This document shows positions 8,003 through 16,680 of a stretch of 64,000 bases of DNA, one piece after another. The notes under the pieces are model-generated. The model did not search any database and was not told the origin of the DNA. It saw nothing but the letters and a program-made list of their open reading frames with translations. Both the position numbers and the translations under genes were made by a program. This DNA is from Cupriavidus necator (GTDB taxonomy: Bacteria; Pseudomonadota; Gammaproteobacteria; Burkholderiales; Burkholderiaceae). Each line of letters opens with the position of its first letter. The first letter of the stretch is position 1. The stretch spans positions 868,001 to 932,000 of the forward strand of contig CP074390.1 in NCBI GenBank assembly GCA_022041995.1, written 5' to 3'.

Positions 8003-8863
8003 ATGTTCGAGTACAACGAAACCCTTGAGCAGGCGCTGCGACGCAATGTCGACGACGCGCTGCGCGAGGACATCGGGCGCGCCGACTGGACGGCGCAGCT
8101 CGTGCCCGCGGCCAGGCGCGTGCAGGCGTGCGTGGTGGCGAAGGAAAACGCTGTGATCGCGGGCCAGCCGTGGTTCGACGCATGCGTGGCGCGGCTCGAT
8201 CCGGACGCGTCGATTGCGTGGCGGATTGCCGAGGGCGAGGCCGTGCTCGCCGGCTCCGAGGTCTGCCGCATCACCGGTGACGCGCGGGCGCTGCTGTCCG
8301 CGGAGCGCCCGGCGCTGAATTTCCTGCAGACGCTGTCCGGCGTCGCCACCGTGACGCGCCGCTACATCGAGCGGATCGCCGGGGTGTCGCCCAATCCGAA
8401 CGGCTGCGCGATGCTCGACACCCGCAAGACGCTGCCTGGCTTGCGCCTCGCGCAGAAGTACGCCGTCCGCGTGGGCGGCGGCGCCAACCATCGCCTGGGG
8501 CTGTGGGACGGCATCCTGATCAAGGAGAACCATATCGCCGCGGCCGGCGGCGTGCGCGAGGCGCTCGAGCGCGCAGCGCACCTCGGCGCCGAGGTGCCGG
8601 TGCAGATCGAAGTGGAAGACCTGGAAGAGCTGGCGGCGGCACTGGCCGCCGGGGCCACCAGCATCCTGCTGGACGACTTCAGCCTCGACGACATGCGTCG
8701 CGCCTGTGCGCTGAACGCCGGGCGGGCGCTGCTGGAGGTCTCCGGTGGCGTCGACCTCGAATCGCTGCAGGCCATCGCCGCCACCGGCGTGGACCGGATT
8801 TCCAGCGGCAAGCTGACCAAGGACGTGCGCGCGATCGACCTGTCGATGCGCATCGTCGACTGA
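8003..8863 (+). CDS. ophE: Quinolinate phosphoribosyltransferase (phthalate-linked)
   Basis: 286 residues, close to NadC length. Active-site motifs of the family are present: REDIGRADWT, DTRKTLPGLR (PRPP and quinolinate binding), ILIKENH and VSGGVDLESL. It catalyses quinolinate + PRPP to nicotinate mononucleotide + CO2 + PPi. A NadC-type enzyme inside a phthalate operon recalls ophE of Burkholderia cepacia DBO1, a second, phthalate-induced copy that keeps NAD synthesis going because phthalate competes with quinolinate. AGGAG 5 nt before the ATG at 8003; the next gene starts 14 nt after its stop. Whether the genome has another nadC cannot be seen here. Confidence 0.88.
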   Translation: MFEYNETLEQALRRNVDDALREDIGRADWTAQLVPAARRVQACVVAKENAVIAGQPWFDACVARLDPDASIAWRIAEGEAVLAGSEVCRITGDARALLSAERPALNFLQTLSGVATVTRRYIERIAGVSPNPNGCAMLDTRKTLPGLRLAQKYAVRVGGGANHRLGLWDGILIKENHIAAAGGVREALERAAHLGAEVPVQIEVEDLEELAAALAAGATSILLDDFSLDDMRRACALNAGRALLEVSGGVDLESLQAIAATGVDRISSGKLTKDVRAIDLSMRIVD

Positions 8864-8877
8864 CAGGAATGCGCATC

Positions 8878-9861
8878 ATGACTACCACACCGCTCCATCC
8901 CGAGCCCCATACAGACACGCCGATGCTGCTGCGCATCGCGCGTATCCACGACGCCGCGCAAGGCATCCGCAGCTTCGAGTTCGTGCAGGCGGACGGCACC
9001 GAGCTGCCTCCGTTCACGCCGGGCTCTCACATCAAGGTGCAGGTGCCCAACGGCATGCTGCGCAAGTACTCGCTGTGCAACGACCCCGCCGAGCGGCACC
9101 GCTACGTGATCACCGTGAAGCGCGACGAACAGGGACAGGGTGGCTCGAAGAGCCTGTGCGACGATGCCAGCGAGGGCGACCTGATCCCGGTCGGCTTGCC
9201 CGACAATGCCTTCCCGCTGCTGGAGGACGCCAAGGCATTCGTCTTCATCGCCGGCGGCATCGGCATTACGCCGATTCTCTCGATGATCCGCAGCTTTGGC
9301 GAGCTTTCCACCGCAAAGTGGCGGCTCTACTACTTCACGCGCTCGCCCGAGAGCACCGCCTTCCTGGACGAGTTGCAGGCGCCCGAACTCAAGGGAAAGG
9401 TGAAGATCCACCACGATTTCGGCGATCCTGGCAAGGCCTTCGATCTGTGGCCGGTGCTCGAGCGTCCGTGCGACACCCACATCTACTGCTGCGGTCCGCG
9501 CGGCCTGATGGGGGCGGTGCGCGACATGTCGGGGCACTGGCCCGCCACCCGGATCCACTTCGAAAGCTTCAACGAGGGCGGCGGCGTGCGTGCCGACGAC
9601 AAGCCGTTCGACGTGGTGCTCAGCCGCAGCGGGCAACGCTACGAAGTGCCGGTCGGCGCGAGCATCCTGAACGTGCTGCGCCAGCATGGCTGCAATGTGC
9701 CATCGTCCTGCGAGAGCGGCACCTGCGGCACATGCCGTACCGGGCTGGTCTCGGGCGAGGCGGACCATCGCGACATGGTGCTGATGCCGGAGGAGTTGGA
9801 CCACCAGGTGATGATCTGCGTCTCGCGGGCAAAGTGCGCCGAACTGGTGATCGACCTATGA
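8878..9861 (+). CDS. ophA1: Phthalate dioxygenase reductase
   Basis: 327 residues in the order FMN-binding barrel (about 15-115, with RKYSLCND), NADH-binding domain (about 120-235, FIAGGIGITPILSM and YCCGPRGLM) and C-terminal plant-type [2Fe-2S] ferredoxin (Cys-x4-Cys-x2-Cys in SSCESGTCGTC, last Cys in MICVSRAK). This is the phthalate dioxygenase reductase layout, which passes electrons from NADH to the oxygenase. The ATG at 8878 has AGGA 9 nt upstream; an ATG at 8869 abuts that AGGA and is less likely. The stop overlaps the next start (ATGA). Confidence 0.88.
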   Translation: MTTTPLHPEPHTDTPMLLRIARIHDAAQGIRSFEFVQADGTELPPFTPGSHIKVQVPNGMLRKYSLCNDPAERHRYVITVKRDEQGQGGSKSLCDDASEGDLIPVGLPDNAFPLLEDAKAFVFIAGGIGITPILSMIRSFGELSTAKWRLYYFTRSPESTAFLDELQAPELKGKVKIHHDFGDPGKAFDLWPVLERPCDTHIYCCGPRGLMGAVRDMSGHWPATRIHFESFNEGGGVRADDKPFDVVLSRSGQRYEVPVGASILNVLRQHGCNVPSSCESGTCGTCRTGLVSGEADHRDMVLMPEELDHQVMICVSRAKCAELVIDL

Positions 9862-11087
9862 GCGCCAACGCAACCCGGCAAGTGCGCCTGGGCGTGGTCG
9901 GGCTCGGCCGTGCCTTCTCGCTGATGCTGCCTACGTTCCTCGCGGATCGGCGCGTGCGCCTCGCCGCCGCCTGCGATCCCCGCGAAGCGGCACGCCAGCA
10001 GTTCGCGCGCGATTTCAATGCGCCCGTCTATGAGGACCTGGCGGCCATGGCGGCGTCGCCAGACCTTGACGCCATCTACATCGCGAGCCCTCATCAGTAC
10101 CATGCTGCGCATGCGTGCCTGGCGGCGGAAAGCGGCAAGCACCTGCTCGTGGAGAAGCCGATGGCGATCTCGCTCGCGGAGTGCTACCGGATCATCGCGG
10201 CTTGCGAGCGCGGCGGCGTACGGATAATCGTGGGGCATTGCCACAGCTTTGATTCGCCATACCTGCACGCGCGGCAACTGATCGCGTCAGGGCGCTTCGG
10301 CGCGGTTCGCATGATTCACGCGCTGAACTACACCGACTTCCTGTATCGCCCGCGGCGCCCCGAGGAATTGCAGACGGAGGCCGGCGGCGGCGTGGTGTTC
10401 AGTCAGGCCGCGCACCAGGTCGACGTGGTGCGATTGCTGGCAGGCGCGCCCGCCACGCGTGTGCGGGCGACACTGGGCAGATGGGACCCGGCCCGGCCGA
10501 CCGAGGGCGCCTATAGCGCCATGCTCTGGTTCGAGGACGGTGCCTACGCGTCGCTGACCTACAGCGGCTATGGCCGTTTCGACACGGATCCGTGGAACGG
10601 CGGCTTCAGCGAAATGGGATTCGCCACGCGCGAGGAGGACTACGGCCGCGCACGGCGCAAGCTGGCGGCGGTCGGCACGGCGCAGGCGGAGGCGCGCCTG
10701 AAGACGGATGGCACCTACGGCGGCCCGTCGTGGCAGGCCCCGGCCGGCACGGAACGCGCGCTCGCCAACCAGCACTTCGGGCCGGTCATCGTGAGCTGCG
10801 AGCATGCCGATATCCGGCCGATGCCGGACGGCATCTGGGTCTACGCCGACACGCAGCGCGAACACATCCCCCTGCCGGCACCGGCGGTGCCCCGCTTCGA
10901 GGTCATCGACGAACTGGTCGATGCCGTCATCCATGGCCGCGACCCGCTCCATGACGGCGCGTGGGCGCGGTCCACGCTCGAGGTCTGCCTGGCGATGCTG
11001 ACCTCGGCGCGCGAGGATCGGGACGTAACGCTCACGCGGCAGGCGAGGGCTTCGCCACATCCGGTCGACATATTACCGGTCGCCTGA
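9858..11087 (+). CDS. ophB: cis-4,5-dihydrodiol phthalate dehydrogenase (Gfo/Idh/MocA)
   Basis: 409 residues of the Gfo/Idh/MocA oxidoreductase family: Rossmann motif VGLGRA near residue 14 and the family motif VEKPMA at about 98-103. Phthalate dihydrodiol dehydrogenases (OphB/Pht4) belong to this family and oxidise the cis-dihydrodiol to 4,5-dihydroxyphthalate with NAD(P)+. Its ATG overlaps the reductase stop by 4 nt, so it is translationally coupled. The position completes a four-enzyme route from phthalate to protocatechuate. Function is assigned from context plus family. Confidence 0.8.
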   Translation: MSANATRQVRLGVVGLGRAFSLMLPTFLADRRVRLAAACDPREAARQQFARDFNAPVYEDLAAMAASPDLDAIYIASPHQYHAAHACLAAESGKHLLVEKPMAISLAECYRIIAACERGGVRIIVGHCHSFDSPYLHARQLIASGRFGAVRMIHALNYTDFLYRPRRPEELQTEAGGGVVFSQAAHQVDVVRLLAGAPATRVRATLGRWDPARPTEGAYSAMLWFEDGAYASLTYSGYGRFDTDPWNGGFSEMGFATREEDYGRARRKLAAVGTAQAEARLKTDGTYGGPSWQAPAGTERALANQHFGPVIVSCEHADIRPMPDGIWVYADTQREHIPLPAPAVPRFEVIDELVDAVIHGRDPLHDGAWARSTLEVCLAMLTSAREDRDVTLTRQARASPHPVDILPVA

Positions 11088-11211
11088 ACCCATGGCTCGC
11101 CCAAGACCATCATCCGGATACCCCCCGCGCAGCGAGCCCACGAATGCCATCGTCAGAACGGCATCGCCAAGGGCCGCCGCATGCACTACGATCGTAAAGT
11201 GGAGACAACAC

Positions 11212-12213
11212 ATGAACCGCCCCCAAATCCGGCTTGCGCGACGCAGGCTTTGCCTCAGCCTGGGCCTCGGCCTCACCGCAGCATTCGTTCCCGCATTGGC
11301 CATGGCCAGCACCGATGCCTGGCCCACCAAGCCCATCCGCTTTATCGTTCCCTACGCGCCCGGAGGCTTGCCTGACACCGTTGCGCGCGTTTTGTCCCAG
11401 CAACTCACCCAACGCCTGGGCAAGCCGGTCGTCGTTGACAACCGGCCCGGCGCCAATGGCGTGGTCGCCGCCCAGGCGCTCATGACGAGCCCTGCCGACG
11501 GCCACACGTTCCTGGTGACCGACGGCTCGATGATGTCCATCAATCCGGCGATTTACAAGAACCTGTCGTATGAACCCAAGCGCGATTTCGTACCCGTCTC
11601 GCTTGCCGCCAGGTCTCCGCTCTTCCTCGCCGTCAATGCACACGTTCCAGCCAACTCACTCAACGATTTTGTCGCGCTGGCGAAATCCAGATCGGGCGCG
11701 CTGAACTATGGATCTTCCGGCATCGGCAGCACCCATCACCTGTCGATGGAAGCACTGAAGACCGCCCTCACGCTGGATATCAAGCACGTACCGTTTCGTG
11801 GCTCAGGCCAGTCCGTTCCGGCTTTGATCGGGGACCAGGTCCAGGTGGTGTTTGCTGCCTTGCCGTCGCTGTCGGGCTTCGTCAAATCGGGCCAGGTCAA
11901 GATTCTCGGCACCAACTCCCTGCAGCGCTCCGCTCTTGCGCCTAAGATTCCGGCGATTTCCGAGGTGGTGCCAGGATACGACTTCGCTGTGACGGTCGGC
12001 TTGCTTGCCGCAAAGGGAACCTCGGACGCCGTGGTCAAGAAAATGGCCGACGCGGTTACCGAGGCAGTCAAAATGCCCGAGGTGGTCTCGCAGTTCCACG
12101 TTGCCGGTATCGAACCCGTGGGAGGATCCAGCGCGGACTACGCGAAGGTCATTGCCGACGAAGCGGCTCGCTATGCGCAGACCATCAAGGTTGCGCATGT
12201 CGTGGCCGAGTAA
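11212..12213 (+). CDS. Bug-type TTT solute-binding protein
   Basis: 333-residue extracytoplasmic receptor of the tripartite tricarboxylate transporter (Bug/TctC) family. Signal peptide residues 1 to about 30, with an arginine cluster (RLARRRL) and hydrophobic core ending ALAMAS. Mature part shows PIRFIVPYAPGG, VVDNRPGANG and DIKHVPFRGSG, all typical. GGAGA sits 7 nt before the ATG. As last gene of the catabolic run it may capture phthalate or another carboxylate. No TctA/TctB membrane genes are in the window, so it would need partners encoded elsewhere. Confidence 0.85.
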   Translation: MNRPQIRLARRRLCLSLGLGLTAAFVPALAMASTDAWPTKPIRFIVPYAPGGLPDTVARVLSQQLTQRLGKPVVVDNRPGANGVVAAQALMTSPADGHTFLVTDGSMMSINPAIYKNLSYEPKRDFVPVSLAARSPLFLAVNAHVPANSLNDFVALAKSRSGALNYGSSGIGSTHHLSMEALKTALTLDIKHVPFRGSGQSVPALIGDQVQVVFAALPSLSGFVKSGQVKILGTNSLQRSALAPKIPAISEVVPGYDFAVTVGLLAAKGTSDAVVKKMADAVTEAVKMPEVVSQFHVAGIEPVGGSSADYAKVIADEAARYAQTIKVAHVVAE

Positions 12214-12237
12214 GTAGCACAGTCCATCCGCCGCTAT

Positions 12238-12264
12238 TCCTGAGCCTGATGACCAGGCTCAGGA
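12238..12264 (+). terminator. Hairpin at end of phthalate operon
   Basis: CCTGAGCCTG (12239-12248) pairs perfectly with CAGGCTCAGG (12254-12263) around a 5-nt loop, and flanking T12238/A12264 extend the stem to 11 bp. There is no long T-run after it, so it is a weak intrinsic terminator or an mRNA 3'-end stabiliser. Confidence 0.5.
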
Positions 12265-12357
12265 TTCACGCCTGCCGAGCGCTCTCGTCAACACAACAGC
12301 CTCTGCAATCAGAAGCTCGCCGAACTGGTTGACACGCTCCTATCAAGACACTCAGCG

Positions 12358-12624
12358 CTAGCTAGCCGACGGGTCGGCCAGCGCCGTCAACGGGCCCTGC
12401 ATCCGGTAGAACGTCTTGTCCGCGGCGGTGAAGAATGCCATGGAGCGGCCGCGCACGAAGTCGTCGACATGCACCACGGTCGCGCCGTCAGCTTCCTGCC
12501 ACGAGATCGCATACATGCCCTCCGAGATTTCCTGCCACTCGCAACGGGCCTCGCCAGTCGCTCCGGCGTAGGGGCCGGCGACGATGGCGTAGCGGATCGA
12601 CTCGCCATCCTCGGATGGGCATAT
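12358..12624 (-). pseudogene. MoaF-like domain fragment
   Basis: The minus strand encodes IRYAIVAGPYAG, then YAISWQEADGATVVHVDDF, then SMAFFTAADKTFYRMQG, and stops at 12358. This resembles the C-terminal half of small MoaF-related proteins. The N-terminal half is missing: just upstream, at about 12624, the sequence switches to an Old Yellow Enzyme fragment in another frame, so the piece has no start of its own. A product from an internal ATG (12633) is formally possible but would begin inside the junction. Confidence 0.5.
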
Positions 12625-12874
12625 GCGGCGCATCGTCCCAGTCGGCCTCAGCGATATGGATGTAGCCCACGCCTAGCTCGCCGAGCAGCTTTGCCGCGGC
12701 CGTATAGGTGGTCTCCGGATCGGGGTCGACGCAGCCATTGAGCGTGGTCAGTGGCGCCAGGCGGATACCGACCCGGTCCTTGCTGCCCGTGCCCTCGATC
12801 AGCGCCTGCGTCACCTCGCCCAGGAAACGCAGGCGGTTTTCGAGCGAGCCGCCATATTCGTCAGCTGCCGCAGC
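12622..12874 (-). pseudogene. Old Yellow Enzyme fragment
   Basis: The minus strand reads ADEYGGSLENRLRFLGEVTQ, then DRVGIRLAPLTTLNG, then LGVGYIHIAEADWDDAP. This is the central part of an OYE-family NADH:flavin oxidoreductase. The N-terminal ~160 residues and the C-terminal part are absent, and it is joined out of frame to the MoaF-like fragment at about 12622, consistent with a deletion. No functional product is expected. Confidence 0.6.
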
Positions 12875-13040
12875 AATTTTTCCTGAATTTCACCACGAAT
12901 TCAGCAACAAATATCCCCGCGATCTGATTAACCTGCCCGCTATTTTCCGTTTGCGGCCCGCCGCGGACGAGAAAATAGCTGCTCCCGCCGGCCCCACGAA
13001 GGCCGGCGCGGCCTTTCAGATGACACGGAGACAACGACAC

Positions 13041-14420
13041 ATGAGTGCAAGCGCAGAACATCTGCAACGCGGCCTGGGCGAACGCCATATCCGGCTGATG
13101 GCACTGGGTTCAGCCATCGGCGTAGGCCTGTTCCTTGGTGCCGGCAATGCCATCAAGATGGCCGGCCCCGCCATCATGCTGGGCTACCTGATCGGCGGCG
13201 CCGTGATCTTCCTGATCATGCGCGCGCTGGGCGAAATGGCCGTGCACAACCCCGTGGCCGGCTCCTTCTGCCGCTACGCACAGGACCACATGGGCCCGCT
13301 GGCGGGCTACCTGACCGGCTGGAACTACTGGTTCCTGTGGCTGGTGACCTGCGTGGCGGAGATCACCGCCGTGGCCATCTACATGGGCATGTGGTTCCCC
13401 GACATGCCGCGCTGGATCTGGGCGCTGGCCGCGCTGGCGGCGATGGGCTCGGTCAACCTGATGGCGGTCAAGGCCTATGGCGAGTTCGAGTTCTGGTTCG
13501 CCATGATCAAGATCGTCACCATCGTGCTGATGCTGATCGGCGGCGGCGCGATGATCGTCGTCGGCTTCGGCAACGGCGGAGTCGCCACCGGCATCGCCAA
13601 CCTGTGGCAGCACGGCGGCTTCATGCCCAACGGCGCCTCGGGCGTGCTGATGTCGCTGCAGATGGTGATGTTCGCCTACCTGGGCGTGGAGATGATCGGC
13701 CTGACCGCCGGCGAGGCGCGCAACCCGAAGAAGTCGATCCCGGACGCGATCAACTCGGTGTTCTGGCGCATCCTGATCTTCTACGTGGGCGCGCTGTTCG
13801 TGATCCTGTCGCTGTACCCGTGGAATGAGATCGGCGCCCAGGGCAGCCCGTTCGTGCTGACCTTCGAGCGGCTGGGCATCAAGACCGCCGCCGGCATCAT
13901 CAACTTCGTGGTGCTGACCGCGGCGCTGTCGTCGTGCAACGGCGGCATCTTCAGCACCGGGCGCATGCTGTACAACCTGGCGCAGCAGGGCCAGGCGCCG
14001 AAGGCCTTTGCCAAGGTCGACCGCAATGGTGTGCCGCGCCGCGCGCTGCTGGTGTCAATCGCCGCGCTGCTGTGCGGCGTGCTGCTCAATTACCTGGTGC
14101 CGGAGCAGGTCTTCATCTGGGTGACGGCGATCTCCACCTTCGGGGCGGTCTGGACCTGGGCCATCATCCTGGTCACGCAGATCAACTTCCGCCGCAGCCT
14201 GGCGCCGGCCGAGCGCAAGGCGCTGGCCTTCCGCATGCCGTTCTGGCCGTATGGCTCCTACATCGCGCTGGCCTTCCTGGCGCTGGTGGTGGCGCTGATG
14301 GCCTACTTCCCGGAAACCCGCGTGGCGTTGTACGTGGGCCCGGGCTGGCTGGTGCTGCTGACGGCGTGCTACTACGCGCTGGACATGCGCTCGCGCGGGC
14401 CGGTCAGCTACCGCGCCTGA
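13041..14420 (+). CDS. proY: Amino acid permease, ProY-like
   Basis: 459-residue APC-superfamily permease with about 12 membrane helices. The first helix has the family motif MALGSAIGVGLFLGAG; then MRALGEMAVHNPVAGSFCRY, and AYLGVEMIGLTAGEARNPKK in helix 6. Segments such as IWALAALAAMGSVNLMAVK and MSLQMVMFAY follow enterobacterial ProY (proline-specific permease) more closely than AroP or PheP. The frame is open upstream, but the ATG at 13041 with a CGGAG about 10 nt before gives the normal N-terminus. Substrate (proline or another neutral amino acid) is inferred. Confidence 0.82.
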   Translation: MSASAEHLQRGLGERHIRLMALGSAIGVGLFLGAGNAIKMAGPAIMLGYLIGGAVIFLIMRALGEMAVHNPVAGSFCRYAQDHMGPLAGYLTGWNYWFLWLVTCVAEITAVAIYMGMWFPDMPRWIWALAALAAMGSVNLMAVKAYGEFEFWFAMIKIVTIVLMLIGGGAMIVVGFGNGGVATGIANLWQHGGFMPNGASGVLMSLQMVMFAYLGVEMIGLTAGEARNPKKSIPDAINSVFWRILIFYVGALFVILSLYPWNEIGAQGSPFVLTFERLGIKTAAGIINFVVLTAALSSCNGGIFSTGRMLYNLAQQGQAPKAFAKVDRNGVPRRALLVSIAALLCGVLLNYLVPEQVFIWVTAISTFGAVWTWAIILVTQINFRRSLAPAERKALAFRMPFWPYGSYIALAFLALVVALMAYFPETRVALYVGPGWLVLLTACYYALDMRSRGPVSYRA

Positions 14421-14500
14421 CCTGGCTCTGGCCCACGGGGTGCGCCGGCCGGCGCGCCTCGCTACAATGGCTCCCGGGCAATCCAACGCCAGGGGGCCGA

Positions 14501-15487
14501 ATGTCCGAAACCACTGAGGTTGCTGGCAACGCGGCGGCGCCGCCGCGCAACAGCGCCGCCGATGCCGAGGCCCGCGCCATCGCGGTTGCCGATACGGTCG
14601 CGCGCACTGCCGTCGAGCAGGCCGACCATGCCATGCGCCACTGGGCCGACCCCACTCCGGGGCCGGTGCGCATCGGCTCCGCGCAGCACCTGCAGATGTT
14701 CTGCAATATGCTGCTGCAGACCCACAACCCTTACAAGCCGGCCGTCATCGACTGGCCCAAGCTGTCGCCGCAGGCCCTGCATCGCGTCACCTCGCTGCCG
14801 ATCTGGGATATCGCCGTGCAGACCGAGGGCCGCGCCTCGGTCCGCGTCAAGACCTTTGCCGACACCGTCGGCGACCCCCTGCTGCGCAGCGCACTGGAGA
14901 TGGACGGCGGCGAAGAGGCGCGCCACAAGGTGGTGCTGTCGAAGCTGGTGGAGGCCTACGGCATCGCGCTCGCGCCCGAGCCTGACTACCCGCCCCCGGA
15001 CGATCCGGAATGGGGCTGGCTGGTCACCGGCTACAGCGAGTGCATCGACAGCTTCTTTGCCTTCGGCCTGTTCGCCGCGGCCAGGCGCTCCGGCTTCTTC
15101 CCCGCCGAGCTGGTCGAGACCTTCGAGCCGGTGATCCAGGAGGAAGGCCGCCATATCCTGTTCTTCGTCAACTGGGCGGCCTGGTACCGGCGCAACCTGC
15201 CGTGGTGGCGCCGCCCGCTGTTTGCGCTGAAGGTGGCGCGGGTGTGGGCCTTCCTGATCTGGGAGCGCATCGGCATCGCGCGCGGCATCGACACCGACGG
15301 CGTGGCCCAGGATGCCAACTTCACCATGAACGGTTCCGCGGCGCTGGGCGAAGCCCTGACGCCGGGCGCGATGATCGACCTGTGCCTGGCCGAGAACGAC
15401 CGGCGCATGGCCGGCTATGACGCGCGCCTGCTGCGCCCGGAAACCGTGCCGCGGCTGGCCCGGCTGGCGCGGCGCTTCGTGAAATAA
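14501..15487 (+). CDS. Ferritin-like diiron protein
   Basis: 328-residue protein with ferritin-like carboxylate/histidine motifs: Glu139-x2-His142 (GGEEARHK), Glu180 (GYSECIDSF) and Glu215-x2-His218 (QEEGRHILFF). This is the pattern of a diiron four-helix bundle. The first ~60 residues are alanine-rich, with no signal peptide. AGGGGG precedes the ATG at 14501. Only 9 nt separate its stop from hpnB, so it is probably co-transcribed with hopanoid genes. Substrate unknown; diiron proteins of this type include oxidases, hydroxylases and desaturases. A role in modifying hopanoids or their intermediates is a guess. Confidence 0.72.
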   Translation: MSETTEVAGNAAAPPRNSAADAEARAIAVADTVARTAVEQADHAMRHWADPTPGPVRIGSAQHLQMFCNMLLQTHNPYKPAVIDWPKLSPQALHRVTSLPIWDIAVQTEGRASVRVKTFADTVGDPLLRSALEMDGGEEARHKVVLSKLVEAYGIALAPEPDYPPPDDPEWGWLVTGYSECIDSFFAFGLFAAARRSGFFPAELVETFEPVIQEEGRHILFFVNWAAWYRRNLPWWRRPLFALKVARVWAFLIWERIGIARGIDTDGVAQDANFTMNGSAALGEALTPGAMIDLCLAENDRRMAGYDARLLRPETVPRLARLARRFVK

Positions 15488-15496
15488 GGCCGGCCC

Positions 15497-16639
15497 ATGC
15501 ACCTTGCGTTGGCGTTGTCGCTGCTGTCACTGGCGGTCTGGCTGGTGCTGATCTTTGCCCGCGCGGGCTTCTGGCGTGTGCGCAAGCCGGCTGCCGCACC
15601 GGATCCCGCGGCCTGGCCGGATGTGGTCGCGGTCATTCCCGCCCGCGACGAGGCCGAGGTGATCGGCCGCGCCGTGGCCGGCGTGCTGGGCCAGCGCTAC
15701 CCGGGCCGGCTGGCGCTGGTCGTGGTGGACGACCACAGCCAGGACGGAACCGCCGATAGCGCCCGCGCCGCCGCCGCGGCCACCGCACGTCCGCAGGGGT
15801 TGACCGTGATCGGCGCACGCGAGCTGCCGGCCGGCTGGAGCGGCAAGGTCTGGGCGCAGTCCGAAGGACTGGCCGCGGCCGACCGCATCGCTCCGCAGGC
15901 CCGCTACGTCTGGCTGACCGATGCCGATATCTGGCACGGCCCCGGCGTGCTGGCCGCGCTGGTGGCGCGCGCCGAGCACGAACGGCGCGACCTGGTCTCG
16001 CTGATGGTGCGGCTGCGCTGCGAATCCGCCTGGGAACGGCTGATCGTGCCGGCTTTTGTCTTCTTCTTCGCCAAGCTCTACCCGTTCGCCCGCGTGCGCG
16101 ATGCCCGCAGCCGCGTGGCCGCCGCGGCCGGGGGCTGCATGCTGGCCAGCCGCGCGGCGCTGGCGCGTATTGGCGGCTTTGCCGCCATCCGCGGCGAGCT
16201 GATCGACGACTGCAGCCTGGCCGCGCGCATCAAGCCCGGCGGCGCGATCCGGCTGGACCTGGCCGACGACAGCGTGTCGTTGCGGCCCTACAACGACTGG
16301 CACAGCCTGTGGGACATGATCGCGCGCAGCGCCTACACCCAGCTGCGCTATTCGCCGCTGCGGCTGGCCGGCGCGGTGGCGGGCATGGCGCTGACCTACC
16401 TGGTGCCGCCGGTGCTGGCGATCGGCTGGCGGCTGTGGCCGGCATGGCTGGCCTGGGGCGCGCTGACCCTGGCCTACCTGCCGATGCTGCGCGAATACCG
16501 GCAGCCGGCGTGGCTGGCGCCGCTGTTGCCGCTCACGGCGCTGTTCTACCTGGGGGCAACCATCGACTCGGCACGGCGCTACTGGCTGCGGCGCGGCGGG
16601 CAGTGGAAGGGCCGCGCGCAGGCGCCGGTGCGGTCCTGA
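15497..16639 (+). CDS. hpnB: Hopanoid-associated glycosyltransferase HpnB
   Basis: 380 residues, family 2 glycosyltransferase with an N-terminal membrane helix (about 5-22) and three C-terminal helices. Catalytic-type motifs are VVDDHSQDGT and LTDADIWHGP, plus ELIDDCSLA. The sequence matches the hopene-associated glycosyltransferase HpnB. Its exact role in bacterial hopanoid metabolism is not established. It starts 9 nt after the ferritin-like gene and converges with hpnA, whose stop lies 41 nt downstream on the other strand. Confidence 0.85.
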   Translation: MHLALALSLLSLAVWLVLIFARAGFWRVRKPAAAPDPAAWPDVVAVIPARDEAEVIGRAVAGVLGQRYPGRLALVVVDDHSQDGTADSARAAAAATARPQGLTVIGARELPAGWSGKVWAQSEGLAAADRIAPQARYVWLTDADIWHGPGVLAALVARAEHERRDLVSLMVRLRCESAWERLIVPAFVFFFAKLYPFARVRDARSRVAAAAGGCMLASRAALARIGGFAAIRGELIDDCSLAARIKPGGAIRLDLADDSVSLRPYNDWHSLWDMIARSAYTQLRYSPLRLAGAVAGMALTYLVPPVLAIGWRLWPAWLAWGALTLAYLPMLREYRQPAWLAPLLPLTALFYLGATIDSARRYWLRRGGQWKGRAQAPVRS

Positions 16640-16680
16640 GCCCGCCCTGCCGCCCTTGGAAGCCGTTATGAAACGGGTTC

